From contig CANNER010000005.1 in the NCBI GenBank assembly GCA_947503715.1, positions 1 to 64,000 on the forward strand: a stretch of 64,000 nt of DNA, written 5' to 3'. This document shows, in pieces, positions 21,995-29,395 of this stretch. Under the pieces are notes generated by a model. The model ran no database searches. It saw only the letters and a list, made by a program, of their open reading frames with translations, and was not told the DNA's origin. This DNA comes from an uncultured Caulobacterales bacterium (GTDB lineage Bacteria > Pseudomonadota > Alphaproteobacteria > Caulobacterales > Maricaulaceae). A program made the translations under genes and the position numbers. Within the stretch, counting starts at the first letter, position 1. Each line of letters opens with the position of its first letter.

Positions 21995-23371
21995 ATGAGG
22001 TCTGTTCAACGCATTGACCAATATTTGCGTTTGCGAGGTGGCACTTGGTATTATGTCCGCCGCGTCCCGAAATCCCTTCGACATGTCGAAGACAGAAAAT
22101 TCATCAACCAATCTTTGCAAACGGATAGTCTAACCACGGCGCGACAGCGGCGAAATGTGTGTGCGGCGGCTGATAATCAGCGCTGGGCTGAGATAACACC
22201 TCAACGCTTTGATGAGGTACCTAGAGACGCCACCCAAAAAGATATGAACCAACGAGCTGAGGCTTACGGGTTCACCTACCGCCCTGCGGCGGACATTGCA
22301 GAGACCGCTGAACTCTCGGAACTCATTGATCGGCTGAAGGCAGTCGTCCCTAGCCAGACTCCTATGACGCCAAAGGTCCAGAGGGACACTGACGCCTTGC
22401 TAGGGTTAGCCGAGCCGACATCCACGACAATCACTCAGGCAATGGACCTATATCTCTCTGAGATCGCGCTGGATGAGCTTTCTGGTAAGTCACCAGAGCA
22501 GGTAGCCAATTACTCTAAGGTCAAGCGCCGCGCCGTCGGCAACTTCGTCCGGATGAATGGCGATATGGATATGCGCGAGATTGAACGTGAACATGGGCGT
22601 AAGGTGTATCAGCATTGGGCGTCTAAGGTTCATCCAACTGACGGCTCTAAGCCTATGAGCGGGAATAGTGCTAACCGCGATCTCGGAAACCTGCGAAAGC
22701 TCTACCGCCGTTATTTTGAACATATTGGCGAGGAGGACAGGCAGAACCCGTTTCGAAATCTACGTTTCTCTGATGCCAAGATGAGCGACGTGAAGCCTTT
22801 CTCCAGCGAATGGGTGCAAACTCGTATTTTTGAACCTAATGTTTTCGAGGGACTGAATAGGGAGGCTGCGTTGCTGTGCTTCGCGCTTATCGAAACGGGC
22901 TGCCGTCCGAGTGAGTTGAGCAACATTCTCCCTGAGAACATCTGTATTGATGCTGATGTCCCACATATTCGCATTCGGTCAACGAAGGCGCGGCAACTGA
23001 AATCAAAAGCGTCAATTCGTGATGTACCGCTCGTTGGTATAAGCCTTGAGGCTATGAAGCTCGCACGGAATGGCTTCCCGCATTATAGGGAGAGGGGATA
23101 TCTTCTTTCGCAATCTCTAACTAAGGCGTTCAAAGCCCGTAAGTTAATGCCGTCAGACAATCATCGTATCTACAGCTTCCGACATAGCTTTGAGAACCGG
23201 ATGCTCGAAGCGGGAATCGATTTTGGTTTGCGTTGCACCTTGATGGGGCATCGAAATCCACGTCCAGAATATGGCGACGGAGGCTCACTGACTTACCGCC
23301 GAGACGAGATGCTTAAGATTGTCCACCCAGTAAGTGAAGACTTGCTCAAAGGCTTTCCTTTCAAAACATAA
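21995..23371 (+). CDS. Tyrosine recombinase/integrase of element 1
   Basis: A 458-residue phage-type integrase. The N-terminus (YLRLRGGTWYYVRRVPKSLR) is the short β-rich domain common in proteobacterial island integrases. The core-binding domain runs from about 150 to 250. The catalytic domain contains the first Arg in ETGCRPSELSNI, then IRIRSTKARQLKSK, RIYSFRHSFENRM with the His-x-x-Arg pair, and LMGHRN. The nucleophile is probably the Tyr in SLTYRRDEM. ATG 21995 is chosen because AAGGAGGCGG lies eight bases upstream; an open frame extends further back to the arm repeats. It sits 136 bases after the tRNA. Confidence 0.92.
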   Translation: MRSVQRIDQYLRLRGGTWYYVRRVPKSLRHVEDRKFINQSLQTDSLTTARQRRNVCAAADNQRWAEITPQRFDEVPRDATQKDMNQRAEAYGFTYRPAADIAETAELSELIDRLKAVVPSQTPMTPKVQRDTDALLGLAEPTSTTITQAMDLYLSEIALDELSGKSPEQVANYSKVKRRAVGNFVRMNGDMDMREIEREHGRKVYQHWASKVHPTDGSKPMSGNSANRDLGNLRKLYRRYFEHIGEEDRQNPFRNLRFSDAKMSDVKPFSSEWVQTRIFEPNVFEGLNREAALLCFALIETGCRPSELSNILPENICIDADVPHIRIRSTKARQLKSKASIRDVPLVGISLEAMKLARNGFPHYRERGYLLSQSLTKAFKARKLMPSDNHRIYSFRHSFENRMLEAGIDFGLRCTLMGHRNPRPEYGDGGSLTYRRDEMLKIVHPVSEDLLKGFPFKT

Positions 23372-23399
23372 CAGCAAGCTGTTTTCGCCGCTTCGCGAC

Positions 23400-23458
23400 G
23401 AGTCTGGCGGTCCTGCCTGCGCTCGTAATGGGGCGGCTCCGGCAGGACCGCCAGACTC
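23400..23458. repeat. Long stem-loop A (18-bp perfect stem)
   Basis: GAGTCTGGCGGTCCTGCC at 23400–23417 is fully complementary to GGCAGGACCGCCAGACTC at 23441–23458. The loop contains GCTCGTAATGGGGCGGCTC. The reverse complement of this loop (with A for one G) is the loop of a second stem-loop at 26212–26265, whose stem sequence is different but still self-paired. It lies 29 bases past the int stop and could double as a terminator. Confidence 0.7.
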
Positions 23459-23495
23459 ATTTCCCGACAGTTAGGAGAGAATTATGGATAGGGTA

Positions 23496-23692
23496 GAAAA
23501 GGGGAAATGTGGAGGGCGAGATAAAGGAAGGTGTGCACACCTAGGTGCTAACCCCTTGTCGGCACATCGTTTTAGGTATGCACACGCGCCATTGAGGTGT
23601 GCACATGGAGTCGTGGTTTTCCTATATTTCATGGGGCTTAGCCGTGTGCACAAAGCCGCAATGCAGCAGCTTTTAAGGAAATTTCATTGCGG
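23496..23692 (+). repeat. Inverted repeat, left copy, with GTGCACAC palindromes
   Basis: No gene is supported here. From about 23500 the sequence matches the reverse complement of 26000–26175 over more than 100 bases, for example GTGTGCACACCTA and GCACATCGTTTT. Four copies of a GTGTGCAC-type palindrome lie at 23531, 23577, 23597 and 23644. A further inverted pair, CCGCAATG and CATTGCGG, is at about 23656–23692. Part of this block also recurs at 34661–34740. Confidence 0.65.
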
Positions 23693-23916
23693 CAGTAAGC
23701 TCCCGAACGGCTCTTAATTATGAACCTCTCAAAAATAACTCTTGCCAAAAAGCAATTCCGTAAATAATGGGCGCGTCTAATTCGAGGATATCATGTAGCA
23801 TCAAGACCCACATCTTTAGCGAATTTTTGCCAGTAGCGCGGCAAACTCTACCCCTATGTTCATCAGGCTGCGTGACGACGAAATTCTCCCGTACCTGATC
23901 TTGATGAGACAAAATC
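23693..23916. other. Non-coding stretch before the RNA ligase gene
   Basis: I found no supported gene. The 220 bases are AT-rich and probably hold the promoter of the ligase–HD-Pnk pair; no consensus was clear. Confidence 0.35.
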
Positions 23917-24728
23917 ATGAAAATTTATAAATATCCGCGCACGCGGCATATTGAGGGCTCACGCCTGCAATATGGCGATAGCCGGGATGATCAAGCCTTT
24001 GAGAACCTCAAAGGTAAAAGGCTGATCATCGAAGAAAAAGTCGATGGTGCAAATTGCGCCCTCTCTTTCGAGGCGGGGAAACTCCGTCTGCAAAGCCGAG
24101 GTCATTTTTGACGGGTGGCACTAGGGAGCGCCATTTTGATCTGTTCAAATCTTGGACTGCCTGTCACGCGGAGGCGTTTCACGCGGCTCTGGGCGACCGA
24201 TTTATTGTGTATGGCGAGTGGCTCTACGCGAAACATACCGTATTCTACGATGCGTTGCAGCACTATTTTATGGAGTTTGACGTGTTGGACCAGAAGACGG
24301 GGTTGTTTCTGTCAACGGATCGCCGCCGCGATTTGCTGGCAGGTTTACCCGTCATGCCGGTCCCGGTGTTGAAAGACGGAGCGTTTTCCAGCTTGGAGGA
24401 GGTCACGGATTTAGTGCGACCTTCGCTTTATAAAACGACTGAGTGGCGCGCGGCGTTGGAAAATGCGGCCGAACAGTCTGGTAGTCGCCCAGACTTTGTT
24501 GAAAGGCAAACCGAAGACAGTGACTTGTCCGAAGGCTTATATCTTAAGCTTGAAGATGAAGATCAGGTCATCGGTCGTTTTAAATATGTCCGCGCAGATT
24601 TTGTGCAGGCTATTATGGATGGTGACAGCCATTGGCACGAGCGACCAATTTTGCCAAATATTTTGGCAGAAGGAGTTGATATTTTCGCTTCCCACCTTGG
24701 ATTGAAGGGAGCCTATGATGAAACATAA
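23917..24728 (+). pseudogene. ATP-dependent RNA ligase, frameshifted
   Basis: The gene reads as an RNA ligase of the nucleotidyltransferase superfamily split over two frames. Frame one (23917–24111) has motif I, IIEEKVDGAN, with the AMP-accepting Lys at about 41, and ends at a TGA in RGHF-stop. The frame one base back continues LTGGTRERHFDLFKSW, then YGEWLYAKHTVFYDAL (motif III region), EGLYLKLEDED (motif IV) and GRFKYVRADF (motif V). One extra T in the run of five at 24105–24109 would restore a protein of about 270 residues. All five motifs are kept, so this is a recent lesion, a base error or a frameshift signal. Its end overlaps the HD-Pnk start by 14 bases. Confidence 0.8.
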
Positions 24729-25866
24729 TCAACTCACATATGACGCCTTGCTGTCCTTGGTGCCTAAATCACCTGTGTGGTCAATTGATTGGTCACGTAT
24801 CTGGGGTTTATGGCCAGAGTTGGCTGCTTTGGACAGCTGTCCGCAAGATCCAATCCATCATGCCGAAGGGAATGTTGGTCTGCATACTCGCATGGTCACT
24901 GAAGCTTTGGTAGGATTGGAGGAGTGGCGGCGGTTGGATGCCAAGGACCGGAGCTTGTTATTCTGGTCGGCAATCTTGCACGACATCGGCAAACCGGCGA
25001 CCACGCGCGAGGAGGACGGCGGGCGTATTTCTGCCCGTAATCATGCGCGTGTCGGTACGCAGATGGTGCGGCAACTGCTGTGGGAGATTGGCGCGCCTTT
25101 CGCATGGCGAGAAGCCCTATGCGGAATCGTGTCGGAGCATTTGGTGCCGTTTTGGCTGATCGAAAAAAACAACGTCCAGCGCCAAGCGATTTTGACGTCG
25201 TGGCGCTGTCGTCCCGACCATCTCTGCCTGCATGCGCAGGCGGATACGCTCGGGCGTTTCTGTGCGGACCGACAAGGTGTTTTGGATAACATCGACCTCG
25301 CGCGGGAGGCATTTAAAGAGGCGAGGTGCTTCAAAGCTCCCTTCGCCTTTGCCAATGCCGCCAGTCGTGTTTCCTACTTTGAAAAAGTTGATCGTGATCC
25401 CGCCTACGTGGAATTCGAAGATTTCCGCTGCCGTGTGACGGTTATGTCTGGCCTACCTGGGGCGGGAAAGGACACCTGGATTAAAGCCAATTGTCCTAAC
25501 TTACCGATGGTTAGTTTGGATCAAATCCGTCTTGAATTAGGAGCGCCAAATACGGGGAATCAAGGTCGTGTTATTCAAGCTGCAAGGGAACGAGCGCGTG
25601 AATATTTGAGAGCTGGTCAGAACTTTGTTTGGAACGCCACGAATATCAGTCGTCAGCTCAGAGAGAAAAGTTTGAAACTTTTGCGTGACTATAACGCAGA
25701 AGTAGAACTCATCTATCTTGAGCCTAAGGTCGAAACGTTATTTTTGCAAAACCAAAACCGAGACAGCGCTATTCCGGCGAAAGCCTTGAGTGGTTTGATA
25801 AGGAAATTGGAGCCTCCGCAAGACTGGGAAGCCCACAATGTCGAGCGCGTAATCGCTGCATATTAA
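24715..25866 (+). CDS. HD-Pnk: HD-domain phosphoesterase fused to polynucleotide 5'-kinase
   Basis: A 383-residue RNA end-healing enzyme. The N-terminal half is an HD domain: HTRMVTEAL, FWSAILHDIGKPATT with the metal-binding His-Asp at about 90, and RNHARVGTQM. In described HD-Pnk proteins this part removes 2',3'-cyclic or 3' phosphates. The C-terminal half is a P-loop kinase with GLPGAGKDTW at about 245, MVSLDQIRLELG and VWNATNISRQLREKS, as in T4-type 5'-OH kinases. Together they would give the 3'-OH and 5'-phosphate ends needed by the ligase gene it overlaps. An alternative ATG is one codon later. Confidence 0.88.
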   Translation: MMKHNQLTYDALLSLVPKSPVWSIDWSRIWGLWPELAALDSCPQDPIHHAEGNVGLHTRMVTEALVGLEEWRRLDAKDRSLLFWSAILHDIGKPATTREEDGGRISARNHARVGTQMVRQLLWEIGAPFAWREALCGIVSEHLVPFWLIEKNNVQRQAILTSWRCRPDHLCLHAQADTLGRFCADRQGVLDNIDLAREAFKEARCFKAPFAFANAASRVSYFEKVDRDPAYVEFEDFRCRVTVMSGLPGAGKDTWIKANCPNLPMVSLDQIRLELGAPNTGNQGRVIQAARERAREYLRAGQNFVWNATNISRQLREKSLKLLRDYNAEVELIYLEPKVETLFLQNQNRDSAIPAKALSGLIRKLEPPQDWEAHNVERVIAAY

Positions 25867-25869
25867 ATT

Positions 25870-25892
25870 GGGGCCCGATATGATCGGGCCCC
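25870..25892 (+). terminator. Hairpin after HD-Pnk gene
   Basis: GGGGCCCGAT–ATG–ATCGGGCCCC, a perfect ten-base-pair stem, begins four bases after the HD-Pnk stop. No T-run follows, so it may mark the mRNA 3' end by stability rather than act as a strong intrinsic terminator. Confidence 0.55.
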
Positions 25893-25999
25893 TACTCGAA
25901 CCTAACGTTTTGAATATTCCTTCCGATGATAAGGGGTGATTGAGTGCTTTTTCGTTCTAGATCACCAAGTCAGAGAATTGAGGTTGGAAAAGGCTGGTT

Positions 26000-26200
26000 G
26001 AGGTTAGTGTTTCGGTGTGCACACCTATTCCTCTTATGGTTCAATAACTTGGTGGAAAACGGGTGCACACCATGTTTTCCAAAGTGCATGCCAAAAACGA
26101 TGTGCAGACAATGGGTTAACCCATAGGTGTGCACACCTCCTTTTATCTTGCTCTCCACGCCTCCCTTTATTTCGGCCTCAAATTCGCGTTTTATTAGATC
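26000..26200 (-). repeat. Inverted repeat, right copy, with GTGCACAC palindromes
   Basis: The reverse complement of this stretch aligns with 23496–23640 over more than 100 bases: GGTGTGCACACCTA, then TAACCC, then GCACATCGTTTT, a TATGCAC/CATGCAC block, GGTGTGCAC and a TTTTCC end. Palindromes GTGTGCACAC are at 26015–26024 and 26127–26136, with a partial one at 26061. With the left copy it brackets the ligase–HD-Pnk pair. The short open frames inside are not credible genes. Confidence 0.6.
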
Positions 26201-26211
26201 GGTGTGATGCC

Positions 26212-26282
26212 GTCCAGCGGGCCTGATCGAGCCGCTCCATTACGAGCGAGGCAGGGGCGCTGGACTTGCCGCTAGGCGGCAA
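26212..26282. repeat. Long stem-loop B and adjacent short hairpin
   Basis: GTCCAGCG (about 26212–26219) pairs with CGCTGGAC (26258–26265). The inner strands GCCTG and CAGG extend the stem, and the loop holds GAGCCGCTCCATTACGAGC, the reverse complement of the stem-loop A loop. A hairpin TTGCCGC–TAG–GCGGCAA follows at 26266–26282, just downstream of the rtcA stop on the minus strand, where it could help terminate. Confidence 0.6.
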
Positions 26283-26300
26283 AGATACCGCGTACTGAGG

Positions 26301-27350
26301 TTACTTCAGGACTTCAACTTTCCAACATTTTCGTCCCAATTGGGTCATCTTAACTTCAACATCGAGGAACTGTTTTATGATGTCGATGTTTGTTCGTGTG
26401 TGCTGAGAGATGTCTGTTGTCGTGAAAACACCGCCCCCAAACAACGCCATTGGCAAGAGAAGTTGGTCCGCTAAATGCTCTCCGACGGCTGTACTTATCT
26501 TTCCAGAGCCATCCTTTGCAGGAAGGTATTTCTGAGCTTGATGCACGACTTTTTTGGCAACGGCTTCAGCGCGTACGCCATGTTCGCCCAAACCAATAAA
26601 GACCTCAGTGACGTTCTCGTGCTCGAGAAAAAGTGTCACCGCATTGCCAGGACCAGGGCCTTCGGCATGGATGATTTCGCCTTGTTCCTCCCTCAAGTTA
26701 AACGCCTTCAGAAGCGTTGTGAGTTCGCGGTTCGCAATGTCTCTTTTCAAGTTTGCGACAACAGCCACAACCTTCTCACCTGTCCGTTCGCCTCTGTCTT
26801 CCAAGGCTAACGCATGGGTTTCTGTGGTCGGCTTAACTGCTATGCGAATAGCTCCGCCGCCCGCAGGATAGAAGCCATAAGCCTCTAATTCAGCGGATGC
26901 ACGGCCACCCATTTTCTGAAATTGAGGAAGAAAAGCCTGATCAAGAAAGTCAAATGTTGGAGCCCATTGGTTATGGGTTCCGCCAGAAATTTTGACGCTC
27001 GAGGCCGTGTCTGCATGTGCCAAGATTGGGAGAAGTGTCTGCGCGACAAGGTTTGTTGCACCGGCAGATCCAATAGCGAAGTCGTATTCTCCGCCTTTGA
27101 TTTTTCCAGGATGAAAGGCGATTTCGGACGAGCCTAATTCTGCGCCTTCCATTGTCGCATCGCAAATTTCTGCTGCAGCTTTGAACGCCGTCAAATGCTG
27201 CCGAAACAAGCCAGGTTTCTTCCGCCGTCCACGGACATTCTCAATCCGAACGGGTTTACCTGTGATGGCGGATAGGGAGAGGGACGTACGCAGAACTTGT
27301 CCACCGCCTTCACCTTCGCTGCCGTCAACTATGATTTCACTTTTAGTCAT
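26301..27350 (-). CDS. rtcA: RNA 3'-terminal phosphate cyclase RtcA
   Basis: A 349-residue enzyme that converts RNA 3'-phosphates (or 2'-phosphates) to 2',3'-cyclic phosphates through an enzyme-AMP intermediate. Family features are DGSEGEGGGQVLRTSLSLS at the N-terminus, RGRRKKPGLFRQHLTA, the glycine-rich GFYPAGGGAIRI and the C-terminal GEHLADQLLLPMALFGGG, whose His is the adenylylation site. ATG 27350 is preferred to the ATG at 27365, because it overlaps the stop of the upstream small frame as TAATG. It is the last gene of the minus-strand rsr–rtc block. Confidence 0.94.
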   Translation of the reverse strand: MTKSEIIVDGSEGEGGGQVLRTSLSLSAITGKPVRIENVRGRRKKPGLFRQHLTAFKAAAEICDATMEGAELGSSEIAFHPGKIKGGEYDFAIGSAGATNLVAQTLLPILAHADTASSVKISGGTHNQWAPTFDFLDQAFLPQFQKMGGRASAELEAYGFYPAGGGAIRIAVKPTTETHALALEDRGERTGEKVVAVVANLKRDIANRELTTLLKAFNLREEQGEIIHAEGPGPGNAVTLFLEHENVTEVFIGLGEHGVRAEAVAKKVVHQAQKYLPAKDGSGKISTAVGEHLADQLLLPMALFGGGVFTTTDISQHTRTNIDIIKQFLDVEVKMTQLGRKCWKVEVLK

Positions 27351-27495
27351 TATGCCTGTGTCCATCTTGTAGTGTCAGCGCTAGGGACGAAAACCTTTTC
27401 ATAATAGCACTCGCTAAATTCGTAACCAATATCCACGCCACAAATGCACTTACGGTTGGGTTTGTCATGGCCTGGGACTACGCCGCAACAGCCAT
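27350..27495 (-). pseudogene. Small Cys-rich (zinc-ribbon-like) gene with a one-base lesion
   Basis: Between the unknown gene at 27506 and rtcA, one minus-strand frame reads GYGCCGVVPGHDKPNRK, then CICGVDIGYEFSECYYEK and VFVPSADTTRWTQA, and stops by TAATG overlap with rtcA. It has CC and CxC pairs, as in a small zinc ribbon. Its only good start, ATG at 27495 after AGGAGAAAGG, lies in another frame and stops after five codons. The span of 146 bases is one short of a whole number of codons. The gene is therefore frameshifted, or uses a start I cannot see. Function unknown. Confidence 0.5.
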
Positions 27496-27505
27496 AACCT
27501 TTCTC

Positions 27506-27817
27506 CTAATTCTGGTTTCTCAAAATATGATCTTTGATATCATCTAGGTTAAGCCAATATTGGTGAGGCAGTTCGTCAGTTTGTAAATGAAGAAAATGTT
27601 GAACACTGACACTCGCTTTAAAGGCAACTCCCTTTGGGATAAATGCGCCTTCTGTTGAGGAATTCGGAATAATATCGCCCTTTGCAAATGTTCCCTTAAA
27701 GGGAACCAGGCGTCCGTTTACTTTACCAAATTCAACTGAGGCGTCAGCTTCATCATAGTGGCGTAAAGTGCCCGTGACTGGTTTCCCGCAACCTTTACAA
27801 ATTAGTATTACATTCAT
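27506..27817 (-). CDS. Hypothetical protein between rtcB and rtcA
   Basis: A 103-residue protein. It begins MNVILICKGCGKPVTGTLRHYDE, with a single CxxC at residues 8–11, then a mixed β-rich middle (RLVPFKGTFAKGDIIPNSS) and a C-terminus HQYWLNLDDIKDHILRNQ. An upstream ATG at 27850 would add 11 residues; 27817 was chosen because the CxxC-near-N-terminus layout resembles metal-binding small proteins, but the choice is open. I do not recognise a family. Its place inside the rtc operon suggests a role with RtcB or RtcA. Confidence 0.7.
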   Translation of the reverse strand: MNVILICKGCGKPVTGTLRHYDEADASVEFGKVNGRLVPFKGTFAKGDIIPNSSTEGAFIPKGVAFKASVSVQHFLHLQTDELPHQYWLNLDDIKDHILRNQN

Positions 27818-27856
27818 AGGAACTCCAATGTGGGCGCTAAAAGCGCCCACTTGTAA

Positions 27857-29089
27857 TCATCCTTTTACACACACGACTTGGCGAAGTGTATGCACGATCT
27901 CGACGAGATCTTTTTGGGCTTCCATCACGTCGTCGATTGATTTGTAAGCCGATGGTGTTTCATCCAAAACGCCAATATCTTTACGACACTCGACATCTTT
28001 GACGGCCTCCAAATGCTCTTCCATCGACACGCTTTTTTTGGCTTCGGTTCGAGACATCACCCGTCCAGCCCCATGGGAGCAAGAGCAGAATGAGTCCTCA
28101 TTACCGAGGCCGCGCACAATGTAAGACCGCGTCCCCATAGAGCCCGGAATAATACCCATATCACCTTTGCGAGCACGGACTGAGCCCTTACGCGTGACGA
28201 GGATATTCTCCCCGAAATGGTTCTCGCGGCTGACATAGTTATGGTGACAATTCACGGCCTCTACTTCCGCGTCAAACGGTACTGACAAGACAGCCCGCGC
28301 GGCGGCAATAACGTTCTTCATCATAACAGTCCGGTTGGCGAAAGCGAAGTCCTGAGCCCATTCCACGGCCTCCACATAATCATCGAAATGATCTGTGCCT
28401 TCCGGGAAATAGGCCAAATCCTTGTCAGGGATATTGATGAACCATTGCTCCATGTCTTTCTTGGCAAGTTCGATAAAGTAACGCCCGATCCGATTGCCAA
28501 CACCCCGAGATCCGGTGTGAAGCATGAACCAAACACGGTCCTCTTGATCCAAGCAGACTTCAATGAAGTGATTACCTGTTCCAAGCGTTCCGAGGTGTCG
28601 TAAGTTATTGCTCTGGGCAATGACCTTATGTTTCTCGGTGATGGTATCGAAACGACCCTTCAAGCCAGACCATGCGACTTCGGATGTTGCAGGCACATCA
28701 TGCCAAGAGCCTTTATCACGACGACGACCAGACGTGCGGCCATGGGGCACAGCACGTTCAATCGCAGAGCGTAAATGCCCGAGGCTGTCTGGCAAATCGG
28801 TAGCCGTCAAAGTTGTTCGACATGCCATCATTCCGCAACCAATATCCACGCCAACAGCGGCTGGGATAATAGCATTCTTTGTCGGGATCACAGAGCCTAC
28901 CGTCGCGCCAATACCTACGTGAACGTCTGGCATGACGGCGACATGTTTGAAGATAAAGGGCATCTGCGCAGCGCGTAGCAATTGCTCACGCGCCCGATCA
29001 TCAATGGGAACGCCGCGCGTCCACATTTTTACGGGCACGCCGCCTTCGCCTGCCATTACGTCGAAACCATGTTGTGTTTCGTGTTCCAT
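27857..29089 (-). CDS. rtcB: RNA-splicing ligase RtcB
   Basis: A 410-residue GTP-dependent, Mn-dependent ligase that joins 2',3'-cyclic-phosphate or 3'-phosphate RNA ends to 5'-OH ends. Motifs seen are MPDVHVGIGATVGSVIP, GVDIGCGMMACRTTL with the metal-binding Asp and Cys, GTGNHFIEV, MLHTGSRGVGNRIG, NCHHNYVSRE, IIPGSMGTRSYIV and CSHGAGRVMSR with the guanylylated His. The ATG at 29089 follows GAGGAGGA; the longer in-frame start at 29146 would run into the tRNA-Tyr region. It follows five tRNA genes on the same strand. Confidence 0.95.
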   Translation of the reverse strand: MEHETQHGFDVMAGEGGVPVKMWTRGVPIDDRAREQLLRAAQMPFIFKHVAVMPDVHVGIGATVGSVIPTKNAIIPAAVGVDIGCGMMACRTTLTATDLPDSLGHLRSAIERAVPHGRTSGRRRDKGSWHDVPATSEVAWSGLKGRFDTITEKHKVIAQSNNLRHLGTLGTGNHFIEVCLDQEDRVWFMLHTGSRGVGNRIGRYFIELAKKDMEQWFINIPDKDLAYFPEGTDHFDDYVEAVEWAQDFAFANRTVMMKNVIAAARAVLSVPFDAEVEAVNCHHNYVSRENHFGENILVTRKGSVRARKGDMGIIPGSMGTRSYIVRGLGNEDSFCSCSHGAGRVMSRTEAKKSVSMEEHLEAVKDVECRKDIGVLDETPSAYKSIDDVMEAQKDLVEIVHTLRQVVCVKG

Positions 29090-29119
29090 GTCTTCCTCCT
29101 CGCGCCTTTCAAACGCTAT

Positions 29120-29205
29120 TGGTGTGTGAGGTTGGATTCGAACCAACGTACCCTTTCGGGGGCAGTTTTACAGACTGCCTGCTTTGGCCGCTTGCATACT
29201 CACAC
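29120..29205 (-). tRNA. tRNA-Tyr (anticodon GTA), accessory
   Basis: Class II fold on the minus strand. Acceptor strands GTGTGAG and CTCACAC pair fully. The anticodon stem is GCAGT/ACTGC around CTGTAAA, the variable arm is CCCCGAAAGGG, and the T arm is TTGGTTCGAATCCAA. CCA is encoded. It is the last of five tandem tRNAs before rtcB. Confidence 0.93.
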
Positions 29206-29228
29206 ATGTTTGACCTTTCGGTCTTTAT

Positions 29229-29306
29229 TGGTCGGGGCAGCAGGATTTGAACCTGCGGCATCTCGGCTCCAAACCGAGAACTCTGACCGGACTGAGCTAC
29301 ACCCCG
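29229..29306 (-). tRNA. tRNA-Pro (anticodon TGG), accessory
   Basis: Acceptor strands CGGGGTG and TGCCCCG pair. The D arm is GCTCAGTCCGGTCAGAGT. The anticodon stem CTCGG/CCGAG holds TTTGGAG with TGG. The T arm is GCAGGTTCAAATCCTGC, and CCA is encoded at 29229–29231. The fold appears functional. Confidence 0.93.
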
Positions 29307-29314
29307 TTTTATTC

Positions 29315-29390
29315 TGGCTCACGTGACAGGACTCGAACCTGTAACTACCGCATTAACAGTGCAGCTCCCCTACCAGCAGGGACCCACGTG
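29315..29390 (-). tRNA. tRNA-Asn (anticodon GTT), accessory
   Basis: Acceptor strands CACGTGG and TCACGTG pair. The anticodon stem CTGCA/TGCGG contains two G·T-type pairs and holds CTGTTAA with GTT. The T arm is ACAGGTTCGAGTCCTGT. The D arm is unusual (TCCCTGCTGGTAGGGGA), lacking the usual AGYY start of the loop, so it is a divergent tRNA-Asn. CCA is encoded. Confidence 0.88.
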
Positions 29391-29395
29391 AAGAT

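Noticed and set aside
23484-23717. Small open frame after the integrase
   Set aside because: It coincides with the repeat block that also occurs inverted at 26.0–26.2 kb, where the frame is not kept.
23531-26136. CRISPR-like array based on the repeated GTGTGCACAC units
   Set aside because: Spacing is irregular, units are short palindromes and no cas genes are present.
26017-26226. Open frame in the right repeat block
   Set aside because: It starts inside a GTGCACAC palindrome and covers a hairpin; the matching left copy does not conserve the frame.
29120-29146. Longer RtcB start at 29146
   Set aside because: It would place the rtcB N-terminus over the encoded 3' end of tRNA-Tyr, and the ATG at 29089 has a strong ribosome-binding site.
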